Numbered from the stretch's first letter, positions 7,415-16,702 are shown. The stretch is DNA of 64,000 nucleotides from Geodermatophilus obscurus (GCF_900115395.1 NZ_FOWE01000002.1:372001-436000); one strand, 5' to 3'. Notes: a model not told the origin generated them from the sequence alone. Numbers and translations are program-made.

Positions 7415-9268
7415 GTGGCTGACACCACCCTGCAGCCCACCCCGCGCTACGCCGCCTTCAGCGAGCTGGCCGGGCCCCTCGAGGCCCCCGCCGACGACCG
7501 CCGCGTCCGCTTCCGCCCGGTGACCCGCGGCGGGGCGCGCCTGCGTGCCTGGCTCCTGGTGTCGACCGCCCTGGTGTTCGAGGTCCTGTTCCTCGCCTTC
7601 CTGCTGCGGCCGGCCAACTACCCCGAGCTCACCGGCGAGTGGCACTCGTACCTCGCCATGGCGCTGATCGGCAGCATCGCCGTCATCGAGTGCCTGCGCC
7701 TGGTCAACGTCTTCACGCTGGCGGTGTCCACCCTCAACGCGCGCGACCCGGTCCCGACGACGCCGCTCACCTGCCAGCGCATCGCGTTCATCACCACGAT
7801 CGTGCCCAGCAAGGAGCCGATCGAGATGGTGCGCCGGACGCTGGAGGCCGCCCGTGCGGTCCGCTACGACGGCGTCCTCGACGTCTGGCTGCTCGACGAG
7901 GGCGACGACCCGGCCGTGCGCGCCATGTGCTCCGAGCTCGGCGTGCGGCACTTCACCCGGGTCGGCGTGTCCCGGTGGAACCAGAGCACGGGCCGGAACA
8001 AGGCGCGCACCAAGCACGGCAACTACAACGCCTGGCTCGAGTCGCACGGCGACGACTACGACTTCTGGGTCTCCGTGGACACCGACCACGTGCCGCTGCC
8101 CAACATGGCCGAGCGGCTGATGGGCTACTTCCACGACCCGGACGTCGCCTTCGTCGTCGGCCCGCAGGTGTACGGCAACTACGACAACTTCGTCACCCGG
8201 TCCGCCGAGTCCCAGCAGTACCTGTTCCACAGCGTCCTGCAGCGGGCGGCGAACCGGTTCAGCAGCGCGATGTTCGTCGGCACCAACAACGCCGTGCGGA
8301 TCTCGGCGCTGCGCGCCATCGGCGGTCTCCAGGACTCCATCACCGAGGACGCCGCGACGAGCCTGGTGTGGCACGCCGACCGCAACCCCGAGACCGGTGT
8401 CCGGTGGAAGTCGGTGTACACCCCCGACGTCCTGGCGGTCGGCGAGGGCCCGACCACGTGGCGGGACTACTTCACCCAGCAGGGCCGCTGGGCCCGCGGC
8501 ACCGACGAGGTGGTCCTGCGCCGCTTCGTCAAGCTGGTCCGGCGCCTGCCGATCACGCGGACGCTGCACTACGGGCTGCTGATGTCCTACTACCCGGCCG
8601 CGGCCGTCAGCTGGGTGCTCGGCATCTCCAACCTCGTCGCCTACCTGCTGACCGGCGTCGCGGGTCTGCTGGTCTCGGCGCAGCTGTGGCTGATGCTCTA
8701 CGTCAACGCCGCCGTGCTGCAGGTCGCCGTCTACCTGTGGAACCGCAAGCACAACGTGAGCCCGCACGAGGAGGAGGGCTCCTCGGGCCTCAGCGGGATG
8801 GCGATCTCGGTGATGTCGGCGCCGCTGTACGTCAGTGCCCTGTGGGCGGCGGTGCGCAACCGCAACACCGGCTTCCACGTGACCCGCAAGGGCGCCGTCA
8901 GCGGTGACAGCCTGGCCGTCTTCCGGCAGCACCTGTGGTGGGCCGCCGTGCTCGCCGCCGCGCTGACGGCCTCGCAGGTCCTCGGCCACACCCACAGCGC
9001 GATCCGCGTCTGGGCCGTGGTCAGCCTCGTGATGTCGCTGCTGCCGATGGCCATCTGGCTCGCCGGCTCGCGGCGCGGGCGGACGGAGGAGCCGGCTCCC
9101 GCGCCGGCCCCGGTCCCGGGCCCGACCGCCGCCGTCCCCGCTCGTCCGGTCCCGGTCCCGGTCCCGGCCGCCGCGGCCGTCGGCGGGACCGCCCTGCCCG
9201 GTTCGAGGGCCGTCGCCCTCGCCGGCACCCGCCCCTCCCTCGCCTCGACCCAGGAGAAGACCCCGTGA
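7415..9268 (+). CDS. cslA: Cellulose synthase-like glycosyltransferase 2 (CslA type)
   Basis: A 617-residue membrane glycosyltransferase of family GT2 that should polymerise a beta-glucan-like chain and pass it across the membrane. Two hydrophobic segments near 45-90 precede the catalytic domain. The D,D,D,QxxRW signature is present: D161 (LLDEGDD), D222/D224 (VDTDHV), D312 (TEDAA) and QQGRW at 355-359. Several membrane helices follow (about 395-450 and 515-560), then a proline/alanine-rich tail. The GTG at 7415 is the only start consistent with the family N-terminus, and its ribosome site is poor. It overlaps glxA by 4 nt, the order seen in the streptomycete cslA-glxA locus that makes a tip-located glycan. 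There is no PilZ domain. Confidence 0.9.
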   Translation: MADTTLQPTPRYAAFSELAGPLEAPADDRRVRFRPVTRGGARLRAWLLVSTALVFEVLFLAFLLRPANYPELTGEWHSYLAMALIGSIAVIECLRLVNVFTLAVSTLNARDPVPTTPLTCQRIAFITTIVPSKEPIEMVRRTLEAARAVRYDGVLDVWLLDEGDDPAVRAMCSELGVRHFTRVGVSRWNQSTGRNKARTKHGNYNAWLESHGDDYDFWVSVDTDHVPLPNMAERLMGYFHDPDVAFVVGPQVYGNYDNFVTRSAESQQYLFHSVLQRAANRFSSAMFVGTNNAVRISALRAIGGLQDSITEDAATSLVWHADRNPETGVRWKSVYTPDVLAVGEGPTTWRDYFTQQGRWARGTDEVVLRRFVKLVRRLPITRTLHYGLLMSYYPAAAVSWVLGISNLVAYLLTGVAGLLVSAQLWLMLYVNAAVLQVAVYLWNRKHNVSPHEEEGSSGLSGMAISVMSAPLYVSALWAAVRNRNTGFHVTRKGAVSGDSLAVFRQHLWWAAVLAAALTASQVLGHTHSAIRVWAVVSLVMSLLPMAIWLAGSRRGRTEEPAPAPAPVPGPTAAVPARPVPVPVPAAAAVGGTALPGSRAVALAGTRPSLASTQEKTP

Positions 9269-11259
9269 TCCGCCCGAAGCCGAGACGTTCGCGTCGACTG
9301 CGCAACGCCACCCTCGTCACCCTCACGGTGGCCGGGATGGTCGCCGTCAACGGCCCGGTGGTCGCGTCGGCGGTCGGCCAGGCCTACACCGACTTCCAGC
9401 GGAGCCGGCCCGAGTACCAGGCCCAGTTCGGCTCGTGGGAGACCATCGAGCTGCCCGAGCAGTACCGCGGGCAGGCCGTGCACGCCGCGCTGCTGCGCAC
9501 CGGCAAGGTGCTGCTGATCGCCGGCTCGGGCAACAACGCCGAGGACTTCGCGGCCGGCACCTTCCGCACGATCGTGTGGGACCCGGTGAGCGGGGAGGCC
9601 AAGGAGGTGCCGACGCCGGAGGACCTCTTCTGCTCCGGCCACGCGTACCTGCCCAACGGCAACCTGCTCGTCGCCGGCGGCACGCGGGAGTACGAGGTGC
9701 TCGCCGACGACGTCACCCACGCCGCGGGCGTGCTCACCGTCAAGAACGAGAGCCACGACGGCCCGGTCACCCTGCCCGCGGGCACGCGCTTCACCGCGCA
9801 GGGGAAGACCTACCTGTCGACGGAGCAGGTCACCGTCCCGGCCGCGCACTTCATGTCCGACGGCAGCCACATGGGCGGCGAGCAGGACGTGTGGATCGAG
9901 GCCGAGGCCGAGGGTGACGCGTACGTCATCAACGGCGGCACGCAGTTCCAGGTCGAGGGCCTCACGCCCGAGCAGCAGCAGAACCTGTACGGCGTGGGCG
10001 ACACGATCACCCTGGACAAGCAGAACTACCAGGGCCTCGACGCCTCGTACGAGTTCGACGTCGAGACCGAGACGTACATCGAGACCGGGCGGCTGACCGA
10101 GTCGCGCTGGTACCCGACGCTCATCGGCCTCGACGGCGGCGGCGTGCTGGCCGTCTCCGGCCTCGACGAGTACGGCAACGTCATCGAGGGCGCCAACGAG
10201 GTCTACGACCCCGAGACCCGCACCTGGTCGGACCGGCCCGACCTCGAGCGCTACTTCCCGACCTACCCCGCGCTGTTCCGTCTCGCCGACGGCAACCGGC
10301 TGTTCTACAGCGGCTCCAACACCGGCTACGGGCCGGCCGAGGAGGGGCGTCAACCCGGTATCTGGGACCTCGAGGACAACACCTGGCAGGACGTCGACGG
10401 CCTGCGCGACCCCGGCTTCAACGAGACCAGCACCTCGTTCATGCTCGCGCCGGCCCAGGACCAGCGGGTGGCGATCGTCGGCGGCGGTGGCGTCGGGGAC
10501 AGCGAGGAGTCGACGGCGCGCTTCGACGTCGTCGACCTCAGCGAGGAGGAGCCGCGCTACGAGCCGGCCGCGGCCGACTACCCGAGCCCGGCGCGCTACA
10601 TCAACGCCGTCACGCTGCCCGACGACTCGACCCTGCTGACCGGGGGCTCGGTCGGCTACCGGGGCAACTCGCAGAGCGACCTGTTCCTGACGACGCTCTA
10701 CGACCCGCACAGCGGCCACCTCAGCGAGGCCGCGCCGAACGAGGTCGGCCGCAACTACCACGGGACAGCGATCCTGCTGCCCGATGGCCGGGTCATGACG
10801 ATGGGCTCGGACCCGCTGTTCTCCGACGCGGAGAACACCATCCCCGGCAAGTTCGAGACGCGCATCGAGATCTACTCGCCGCCGTACCTGTTCGCCGGGG
10901 AGCGGCCCGAGATCACCGACGCCCCGCAGGAGATCAGCCGGGGGAGCAGCTTCGCCGTCTCGACCGCGGGCGCCGACGTGGCCGAGGCCCGGCTGCTGCG
11001 GCCCAGCGCCGTGACGCACCAGACCGACACCGAGCAGCGTTCCATCGCCCTCGAGGTCGGGACCGGCTCGTCCTGCCCGGAAGACGGCGGCGAGCACGCC
11101 GCGGCCGGGCACTGCCCCGAGGGTGGGTGCTGCGGCAGCGGCACGGTCGAGCTCACCGTGCCCGAGGAGGAGGGCCTCACGCCCTCGGGCTGGTACATGT
11201 TGGTCGTGCTCGATGACGAGGGTGTGCCCTCCCCGGCTCGCTGGGTGCACGTGGGATGA
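9265..11259 (+). CDS. glxA: GlxA-like copper-radical oxidase
   Basis: A galactose-oxidase-type mononuclear copper enzyme, membrane-anchored by an N-terminal hydrophobic segment (about 15-38), expected to oxidise the glycan made by CslA. The 664 residues carry the expected active site: C123 (DLFCSGHAY) to cross-link Y283 (SRWYPT), axial Y498 and ligand H499 (GRNYHG), and H585 (VTHQTDTEQRS). Kelch-like repeats lie between them, and a C-terminal DUF1929-type domain ends GVPSPARWVHV. An unusual cysteine/histidine-rich insertion (C604, H611, H616, C617, C622, C623) sits in that last domain. GTG start overlaps the cslA stop; GGAGA is 4-8 nt upstream. Its end overlaps the GH6 gene. Confidence 0.9.
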   Translation: MIRPKPRRSRRLRNATLVTLTVAGMVAVNGPVVASAVGQAYTDFQRSRPEYQAQFGSWETIELPEQYRGQAVHAALLRTGKVLLIAGSGNNAEDFAAGTFRTIVWDPVSGEAKEVPTPEDLFCSGHAYLPNGNLLVAGGTREYEVLADDVTHAAGVLTVKNESHDGPVTLPAGTRFTAQGKTYLSTEQVTVPAAHFMSDGSHMGGEQDVWIEAEAEGDAYVINGGTQFQVEGLTPEQQQNLYGVGDTITLDKQNYQGLDASYEFDVETETYIETGRLTESRWYPTLIGLDGGGVLAVSGLDEYGNVIEGANEVYDPETRTWSDRPDLERYFPTYPALFRLADGNRLFYSGSNTGYGPAEEGRQPGIWDLEDNTWQDVDGLRDPGFNETSTSFMLAPAQDQRVAIVGGGGVGDSEESTARFDVVDLSEEEPRYEPAAADYPSPARYINAVTLPDDSTLLTGGSVGYRGNSQSDLFLTTLYDPHSGHLSEAAPNEVGRNYHGTAILLPDGRVMTMGSDPLFSDAENTIPGKFETRIEIYSPPYLFAGERPEITDAPQEISRGSSFAVSTAGADVAEARLLRPSAVTHQTDTEQRSIALEVGTGSSCPEDGGEHAAAGHCPEGGCCGSGTVELTVPEEEGLTPSGWYMLVVLDDEGVPSPARWVHVG

Positions 11260-12293
11260 CCGCACCCACCCGTCGCCGCCGGTGGCTGCGGGGTGCGGCG
11301 CTGGCCACCGTCGCCGCCACCGCGGCGGCGTGCGGCGGCGACACCCCGGACCCCCCCGCGCAGGAGCAGGTCGCGACCGAGAGCCGGCTCGCGGGGGAGG
11401 AGCTGTGGCTCAACCCCGAGGGACACGGTCCGGTCGCGGTGGAGGAGGCCCGGGCCGACGGGCGGACCGAGGACGCCGAGGCGCTCACCCCGATCGCCGA
11501 GCAGCCGACCGCCACGTGGATCGCCACGCCGGACAACCCCTACGAGGCGGTCGAGGAGATCTCGCTGGCCGCCGAGGAGGCCGGTGAGCTGCCGGTGCTC
11601 GTGGCCTACAACGTCCCCGGGCGGGACTGCGGGCTCTACTCCGCCGGCGGGGCGGCCGACGTCGACGCCTACCTGGAGTGGATCGGCAGCTTCGCGGCGG
11701 CCCTCGGTGACCGCCCCGCCGTCGTCGTCCTCGAGCCCGACGCCGTGCCGCAGGCCGTCGTCGGCTGCGAGGGGGTCGACCCGGAGCAGCGGTATCAGGT
11801 GCTCGCCCAGGCCGTGGACATCCTCGACCGGCAGCAGGGGACCCGCACCTACATCGACGCCGGCAACGCCAGCTGGGTCACCGACGTGCCGGTCCTCGCC
11901 GACGCGCTGCGGCGCAGCGGCATCGACCGGGCCGACGGCTTCTCGCTCAACGTCTCCAACTACGAGACGACCGAGGCGAGCACGGAGTACGGCGTGGCGC
12001 TGTCGGAGACCCTGGAGCAGGGCGCACCCGAGGGCACGCCGCCGGCGCACTTCGTCATCGACACCAGCCGCAACGGCGCCGGCCCGCCAGGAGAGGCGAG
12101 CGACGCCGAGGGCCGCTGGTGCAACCCGCCGGGCCGGGCACTCGGGGAGCCGCCCACGACCTCCCCCGAGGGCGAGCGGCTGGACGCGCTGCTGTGGATC
12201 AAGCAGCCCGGCGACTCCGACGGCACCTGCGGGGGAGGCCCGCCCGCGGGGCAGTGGTGGCCCGAGGCGGCCGAGGAGCTCGTCGCCGGCTGA
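11256..12293 (+). CDS. GH6 family glucanase, lipoprotein
   Basis: A secreted endoglucanase-like protein of glycoside hydrolase family 6 (345 residues), third gene of the csl locus, where it probably trims or releases the nascent beta-glucan. A twin-arginine-like basic start (TRRRRWLRGA) and a lipobox ATAAACGG predict a lipid-anchored protein. Family motifs: VLVAYNVPGRDCGLYSAGG with the putative acid aspartate, VVVLEPDAVP, FVIDTSRNGAG and LWIKQPGDSDGTC. ATG overlaps the glxA stop (ATGA), so it is coupled. In most GH6 enzymes the last motif is PGESDG; here it reads PGDSDG, a conservative change. Confidence 0.88.
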   Translation: MTAPTRRRRWLRGAALATVAATAAACGGDTPDPPAQEQVATESRLAGEELWLNPEGHGPVAVEEARADGRTEDAEALTPIAEQPTATWIATPDNPYEAVEEISLAAEEAGELPVLVAYNVPGRDCGLYSAGGAADVDAYLEWIGSFAAALGDRPAVVVLEPDAVPQAVVGCEGVDPEQRYQVLAQAVDILDRQQGTRTYIDAGNASWVTDVPVLADALRRSGIDRADGFSLNVSNYETTEASTEYGVALSETLEQGAPEGTPPAHFVIDTSRNGAGPPGEASDAEGRWCNPPGRALGEPPTTSPEGERLDALLWIKQPGDSDGTCGGGPPAGQWWPEAAEELVAG

Positions 12294-12305
12294 GGAGCCG
12301 GTCCG

Positions 12306-12533
12306 TCAGTCGCCCCAGGGGATGTAGGTCGAGCCGCCGCCCAGCGCGGTGAGCACGATCATGCCCGCGAAGGCGAGGACGATGAAGGCGACCACGACCG
12401 CGAACAGCATCCAGCTGCGGTCCTCGATGCCGCGCTTCCCGGCGGGGGTCGGCGTGGGCGGGGCCTCGTGAGTCCCGGCGGTCGGTGCGGGCTCCTCGAC
12501 CGCTGCGGGCGGTCGTCCGGCGGGCAGTGTCAT
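12306..12533 (-). CDS. Small single-pass membrane protein, function unknown
   Basis: A 75-residue protein with a proline-rich cytoplasmic N-terminus, a positively charged KRGIEDRSW block, one membrane helix (about 43-65) and a short tail ending STYIPWGD. A GGGAG ribosome site lies about 7 nt upstream of the ATG. It is convergent with the csl operon and only 12 bp from it. I do not recognise a family. Codon use is typical for the region, so it is probably a real gene. Confidence 0.65.
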   Translation of the reverse strand: MTLPAGRPPAAVEEPAPTAGTHEAPPTPTPAGKRGIEDRSWMLFAVVVAFIVLAFAGMIVLTALGGGSTYIPWGD

Positions 12534-12700
12534 GGCCACTCCCTCGGGGTGCCGGCCGGGGAGGCCGGCGGCCGGACGCCGGTGATCGACGTCCGCCGCC
12601 CACGCTAGGGCTCGCCGACGTCGCCGCGGCGGGCCATAGGTCCCTGTCCGGGGCCGCGGGAGGGCACCGGCGGAGCCGCCCCGTGGCCGGACGGGAGCGG

Positions 12701-12937
12701 TCAGCCGCCGCGCTCGACCTCGGCCTGCACGATGCCGCCGATCGCCGTCTGCAGGGCCGGGTCGGACACGTTCCCCTCCGCCAGCGCGGTCAGGGCGCCC
12801 TCCGGCAGCAGGCCGGGGTCGACGTCGTCGAGCCAGGTGACGTCGTCGCCGACGCGGCGGCCCACCTTCAGGCCCTCGCCGGACCGGCGCAGCACGTACT
12901 TCTCTCCGTCGATGTCGAGTGTGAGGTCGTCGCTCAT
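12701..12937 (-). CDS. Small acidic protein, function unknown
   Basis: A 78-residue soluble protein opening MSDDLTLDIDGEKYVLRRSGEG and ending AEVERGG. It contains alternating beta-prone segments and no cysteine. A near-consensus -10 (TAGGGG) ends 6 nt before the ATG, so it might be leaderless. It is divergent from cutA with about 64 bp between starts. No family recognised. Confidence 0.6.
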   Translation of the reverse strand: MSDDLTLDIDGEKYVLRRSGEGLKVGRRVGDDVTWLDDVDPGLLPEGALTALAEGNVSDPALQTAIGGIVQAEVERGG

Positions 12938-13001
12938 GGGCGGCCCCTACCCGGCACGGCCCGGGGCACGCGCCCGGGACATGCGCCGGGAGGATGGCGG
13001 C

Positions 13002-13328
13002 GTGGACACCGACGTGGTCGAGGTCATCGTCACCGGCCCGGACGCCGACTGGCTGGCCGGCTACGCCCGCACGCTGGTGGAGGAGCGGCTGGCCGCCTGC
13101 GGGCACCGGCTCGCCGCTATCCGCTCGGTGTACCGCTGGGAGGGGGCGGTGCACGACGACGCCGAGGCCCGCGTCGCCCTGCACACCCGCCGCGCCCTGG
13201 TGCCGGCGCTGGTCGCCCGCACCCGGGAGCTGCACCCCTACGACGTCCCCTGCGTCCTCGCACTGCCGGTGACCGGCGGCGACCCCGACTACCTGGCCTG
13301 GGTGCTGGCCGAGACCCGCGAGCCCTGA
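13002..13328 (+). CDS. cutA: CutA-like divalent-cation tolerance protein
   Basis: A small trimeric PII-fold protein of the CutA1 family (108 residues), linked to divalent metal tolerance in other bacteria although the exact role is unsettled. Recognisable blocks are the LVEERLAACGHRL segment, IRSVYRWEGAVHDDAEARVALHT and ELHPYDVPCVLALPV, the last two being the conserved CutA core with the Y-x-W-E motif. The GTG at 13002 is chosen because GGGAGG lies 8 nt upstream; an upstream in-frame ATG at 12981 precedes that site. Faces the MDR oxidoreductase gene convergently. Confidence 0.87.
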   Translation: MDTDVVEVIVTGPDADWLAGYARTLVEERLAACGHRLAAIRSVYRWEGAVHDDAEARVALHTRRALVPALVARTRELHPYDVPCVLALPVTGGDPDYLAWVLAETREP

Positions 13329-13380
13329 CCGGAGCCCGGACCAGGGGCCCGACCGGGGCCTGACCAGGGCCCTGACTAGG
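13326..13380. repeat. Degenerate short tandem repeats between convergent genes
   Basis: About five decayed copies of a 10-13-nt unit, consensus like TGACCNGGGCCC, fill the gap between cutA and the oxidoreductase gene. Successive copies begin near 13326, 13339, 13351, 13361 and 13373. The last copy supplies the TAG stop of the minus-strand gene. Likely slippage-born; could also form GC-rich hairpins. Confidence 0.5.
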
Positions 13381-14275
13381 GGACGAGCACCAGCTTGCCG
13401 CGCACGTGCCCCTCGCGGCTGAGCCGCAGGGCCTCGGCGGCCCGCTCGAACGGGTAGACCTCCTGCACGGGGAGCTCGAGCCGGCGCTGCGCCACGAGCT
13501 CCGCCACCTCGGCCAGCCGCGGCGCGGCGCCGTCGCTGCTCGTGGTCACCTGCACGCCGAGCTCCCCGGCGCCGAAGTCGGCGATGGTGACGACCCTGCG
13601 CGGGTCGCCGGTGAGCGCCACGAGGTCGCGCACCGACCCCTTGCCGGCGGTGTCCACCCCGCCGTCGACGCCGCCGGGCGCGATCTCCCGCACGCGGTCG
13701 GCCAGGCCCTCGCCGTAGGTGGTGGGCAGCGCGCCCAGCGACCGCACGAAGTCGGTGTTGGCCGGTGAGGAGGTGCCGACGACCCGCAGTCCCCGGCTGA
13801 CCGCCACCTGCACCGCGGCGATGCCGACCCCGCCGCTCGCGCCGTCGACGACGACGGTGCCGCCCTCCGGCAGCCCGAGCAGGTCGAGCGCGCGGACGGC
13901 GGTCTCGCCGGCCACCCCGAGCCCGGCCGCCACCTCGAAGGGCACGTCCGGCGGCTTGGGCGCCCACGCGCGCAGCACGGCGAACTCGGCGGCCGTGGAC
14001 GGGCCCAGCCCGAACACCGCGTCGCCCACCTGCACCCCGGTCACACCCTCGCCGACCTCGTCGACGACCCCCGCGGCCTCGTAGCCGGGCACCACCGGCC
14101 CGGCCGGTGCCCGGCCGCCGGACACCAGGCCGGTGACCTGCTTCCAGTCGATCGGGTTGACGCCGGCCCCGCGCACGGCGATGCGGACCCGGCCCGGCCC
14201 GGCGTGCGGCTCCGCCACCTCCCCGACGCCCAGGACCTCGGGCTCCCCGTACTCCGTGTGGACGACGGCGCGCAT
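13376..14275 (-). CDS. MDR-family NADP-dependent oxidoreductase
   Basis: A zinc-free medium-chain dehydrogenase/reductase of the quinone-oxidoreductase type, 299 residues. It has the GroES-like N-terminal domain (GAGVNPIDWKQVTG), PGYEAAGVVDEVGEGV, and a Rossmann domain with the nucleotide motif VDGASGGVGIAAVQVA. Cysteines for zinc binding are absent. A GGGAGGGG ribosome site lies 7 nt before the ATG. The gene ends in a TAG stop, relevant to the recoding discussed at 35332-35856. The substrate is unknown. Confidence 0.88.
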   Translation of the reverse strand: MRAVVHTEYGEPEVLGVGEVAEPHAGPGRVRIAVRGAGVNPIDWKQVTGLVSGGRAPAGPVVPGYEAAGVVDEVGEGVTGVQVGDAVFGLGPSTAAEFAVLRAWAPKPPDVPFEVAAGLGVAGETAVRALDLLGLPEGGTVVVDGASGGVGIAAVQVAVSRGLRVVGTSSPANTDFVRSLGALPTTYGEGLADRVREIAPGGVDGGVDTAGKGSVRDLVALTGDPRRVVTIADFGAGELGVQVTTSSDGAAPRLAEVAELVAQRRLELPVQEVYPFERAAEALRLSREGHVRGKLVLVP

Positions 14276-14365
14276 CGGTGTGCCCCTCCCGGACGGCGGT
14301 GACGTGCTGGAACGGCCCCCTGCGGGGCCCGGTGCCCGGCCCGCGACGTGCGGGGGCAGGGGGTC

Positions 14366-14653
14366 TCAGCCCGGTTCGCCGCGCAGCTTCCGGCGGGCCA
14401 CCACCGCGAGGTCGACCAGCGCCACCGCGCCGAACACGAACAGCAACACCGCGGGCCAGGCCGGCAGCTCGGTGCGCAGCCACAGGACCCCGAAGACCAC
14501 GCAGACCACCAGGCCGAAGGCGGCCAGCACCAGCCGCAGGGTCAGCGCCGACCGCGCCGGCGGGGCGCCGAGCAGCCCGGCGGTGGGGTCGTGGTGGTCG
14601 GGCAGGCCGCGCGCGTAGTCCTCACGGGTCAGCCTCCGGCGGGGCTCGCTCAT
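14366..14653 (-). CDS. Small two-helix membrane protein (DUF6343-like)
   Basis: A 95-residue protein with a charged N-terminus ([12 protein letters not shown]), the block [19 protein letters not shown] that resembles small actinobacterial DUF6343 proteins, and two membrane helices (about 37-58 and 64-86), ending in a basic tail. Function unknown. It is divergent from prfB with only 46 bp between the two starts. Confidence 0.6.
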   Translation of the reverse strand: MSEPRRRLTREDYARGLPDHHDPTAGLLGAPPARSALTLRLVLAAFGLVVCVVFGVLWLRTELPAWPAVLLFVFGAVALVDLAVVARRKLRGEPG

Positions 14654-14685
14654 GACGGCAGCGGTACCCGCCGGCCGGGGCGCAC

Positions 14686-14691
14686 TACCCT
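14686..14691 (+). promoter_or_regulatory. -10 box of prfB (leaderless)
   Basis: TACCCT ends 8 nt before the prfB GTG, placing the expected transcription start at or next to the start codon. Confidence 0.5.
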
Positions 14692-14699
14692 GGGTCGAT

Positions 14700-15815
14700 G
14701 TGGCCGCTGACTTCTCCGTCGTCCTGGACGAACTCGACACGACCCTGAGGTCCATCGAGGCGGTCCTCGACGTCGACCGGCTGCGGCGCGAGGTGGCCGA
14801 GCTCGAGCAGCAGGCCGCCGCGCCCGACCTCTGGAACGACGTCGAGGCCGCGCAGGCGCTGACGTCGAAGCTGTCCTACCTGCAGGGTGACCTGCGCCGG
14901 GTCGAGGAGCTGCGCAGCCGGCTGGACGACGTCGGGCTGCTGCACGAGATGGCCGCCGAGGAGAACGACGAGGCGACCACGGCCGAGACCGAGCGGGAGC
15001 TGGAGAGCCTGCGCCAGGCGATCGACGAGCTCGAGGTCCGCACGCTGCTGTCGGGGGAGTACGACTCCCGCGAGGCGCTGGTGACCATCCGCTCGGAGGC
15101 CGGTGGCGTCGACGCCGCCGACTTCGCCGAGATGCTCATGCGGATGTACCTGCGCTGGGCCGAGCGGCACAGGTACCCGGTGGAGACCTACGACGTCAGC
15201 TACGCGGAGGAGGCCGGCATCAAGTCGGCCACGTTCGCGGTAAAGCAGCCCTACGCCTACGGCACGCTCTCGGTCGAGCAGGGCACCCACCGGCTGGTGC
15301 GCATCTCGCCGTTCGACAACCAGGGCCGGCGGCAGACGTCGTTCGCCGGCGTCGAGGTGCTGCCGGTCGTCGAGCAGACCGACCACGTCGACATCCCCGA
15401 GAACGAGATCCGCATCGACGTCTTCCGCTCCAGCGGCCCGGGCGGGCAGAGCGTGAACACCACCGACTCCGCGGTCCGCATCACCCACCTGCCCACCGGC
15501 ATCGTCGTCTCCTGCCAGAACGAGAAGAGCCAGATCCAGAACCGGGCGGCCGCGTTGCGGGTGCTGCAGGCGCGGTTGCTGGCGGTGCGGCAGGCCGAGC
15601 AGCGGGCCGAGATGGACGCGCTGAAGGGCGAGGGCGGCAGCAGCTGGGGCAACCAGATGCGCTCCTACGTCCTGCACCCGTACCAGATGGTCAAGGACCT
15701 CCGCACCGAGCAGGAGACCGGCAACACCAGCGCCGTCCTCGACGGGGACATCGACTCCTTCATCGAGGCCGGCATCCGCTGGCGCCGTCAGCAGGAGAGC
15801 GTCGCCGCCGGCTGA
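14700..15815 (+). CDS. prfB: Peptide chain release factor 2
   Basis: Release factor 2, which recognises UGA and UAA stop codons and triggers peptide release. It is 371 residues with the SPF codon-recognition tripeptide at 203-205 and the catalytic GGQ at 248-250 in [17 protein letters not shown]. The frame is continuous, so there is no programmed +1 frameshift of the E. coli type. I chose GTG 14700 over an ATG at 14652: the extra N-terminus would overlap the divergent gene, no ribosome site exists, and TACCCT stands 8 nt upstream. First gene of the prfB-ftsE-ftsX series. UAG is not an RF2 codon, so the UAG read as Sec at 35578 would compete with RF1 instead. Confidence 0.96.
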   Translation: MAADFSVVLDELDTTLRSIEAVLDVDRLRREVAELEQQAAAPDLWNDVEAAQALTSKLSYLQGDLRRVEELRSRLDDVGLLHEMAAEENDEATTAETERELESLRQAIDELEVRTLLSGEYDSREALVTIRSEAGGVDAADFAEMLMRMYLRWAERHRYPVETYDVSYAEEAGIKSATFAVKQPYAYGTLSVEQGTHRLVRISPFDNQGRRQTSFAGVEVLPVVEQTDHVDIPENEIRIDVFRSSGPGGQSVNTTDSAVRITHLPTGIVVSCQNEKSQIQNRAAALRVLQARLLAVRQAEQRAEMDALKGEGGSSWGNQMRSYVLHPYQMVKDLRTEQETGNTSAVLDGDIDSFIEAGIRWRRQQESVAAG

Positions 15816-15950
15816 GCCGGGCGGCCCCGCGAGCCGTCGGTCACACGGGGCCGGGGTTCCGATCGCGATCACCCTGGGTAGGGGGCGGAGATCGGGAAGA
15901 AGGGCCGGTGCGTCCCGGCGCGGACCGGCCGTCGTGCGGTCCCGGGCAGG

Positions 15951-15956
15951 TACCGT
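15951..15956 (+). promoter_or_regulatory. -10 box of ftsE (leaderless)
   Basis: TACCGT ends 8 nt before the ftsE GTG, with no ribosome site in between; spacing is the same as at prfB. Confidence 0.5.
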
Positions 15957-15964
15957 GGCCCCTC

Positions 15965-16654
15965 GTGATCGAACTGCAACACGTCACCAAGCTCTACCCG
16001 GCCAGCCCCCGGCCGGCCCTCGATGACGTGTCGACGGAGATCGACAAGGGCGAGTTCGTCTTCCTCATCGGCTCCTCGGGCTCCGGCAAGTCGACGTTCC
16101 TCCGGCTCCTGCTCAAGGAGGACGACCCGACCCGCGGCACGGTCACCGTGAACGGCAAGACCCTCAACGGCATGAGCAAGTGGCAGGTGCCCAAGCTCCG
16201 CCGGACCATGGGCTGCGTCTTCCAGGACTTCCGCCTGCTGCGCAACCGCACCGTCGCCGAGAACGTGGCCTTCGCCCTCGAGGTGATCAACAAGCCGCAC
16301 CGCACCATCAAGCGCGTCGTCCCCGAGGTGCTGGAGATGGTCGGTCTCGACGGCAAGGCCAACCGGCTCCCGCACGAGCTCTCCGGTGGTGAGCAGCAGC
16401 GGGTCGCGATCGCCCGCGCGTTCGTCAACCGGCCGCTGGTGCTGCTCGCCGACGAGCCCACCGGCAACCTCGACCCCGAGACCAGCGAGGGGATCATGCT
16501 GCTGCTGGAGCGGATCAACCGCACCGGCACCACCGTGATCATGGCGACGCACGACTACCACATCGTCGACTCGATGCGCCGGCGCGTGATCGAGCTCAAC
16601 GGGGGCCAGATCACCCGCGACCAGTCGCGCGGCGTCTACGGCGTCGGCCGCTAG
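15965..16654 (+). CDS. ftsE: Cell-division ABC ATPase FtsE
   Basis: The ATPase of the FtsEX complex, which acts at the septum and controls peptidoglycan hydrolases through FtsX. It is 229 residues with Walker [10 protein letters not shown] at 36-44, Q-loop VFQDFRLL, signature [14 protein letters not shown], Walker [13 protein letters not shown] and the switch histidine in ATHDYHIVD. The opening [12 protein letters not shown] is typical. The GTG at 15965 fits the leaderless promoter; no ribosome site is seen. It ends in TAG. ftsX follows after 48 bp. Confidence 0.96.
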   Translation: MIELQHVTKLYPASPRPALDDVSTEIDKGEFVFLIGSSGSGKSTFLRLLLKEDDPTRGTVTVNGKTLNGMSKWQVPKLRRTMGCVFQDFRLLRNRTVAENVAFALEVINKPHRTIKRVVPEVLEMVGLDGKANRLPHELSGGEQQRVAIARAFVNRPLVLLADEPTGNLDPETSEGIMLLLERINRTGTTVIMATHDYHIVDSMRRRVIELNGGQITRDQSRGVYGVGR

Positions 16655-16702
16655 CCGCCCGGGCCACCGCCCTCACGACCTGCACCTCACGACAGGGAAC
16701 CC

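Noticed and set aside
6706-7422. 238-codon plus-strand frame across the cslA leader
   Set aside because: It overlaps the end of the TadE-like gene, has mixed composition (serine, arginine, proline) unlike local proteins, and matches no family.
8731-11265. Long minus-strand frame opposite glxA
   Set aside because: Antisense shadow of a clear enzyme gene with an intact active site.
14652-14699. ATG at 14652 as prfB start
   Set aside because: It would overlap the divergent gene's start, lacks a ribosome site and adds 16 residues not typical of RF2; GTG 14700 fits the -10 box.
14700-15815. Programmed frameshift in prfB
   Set aside because: The frame is continuous with no early in-frame UGA.
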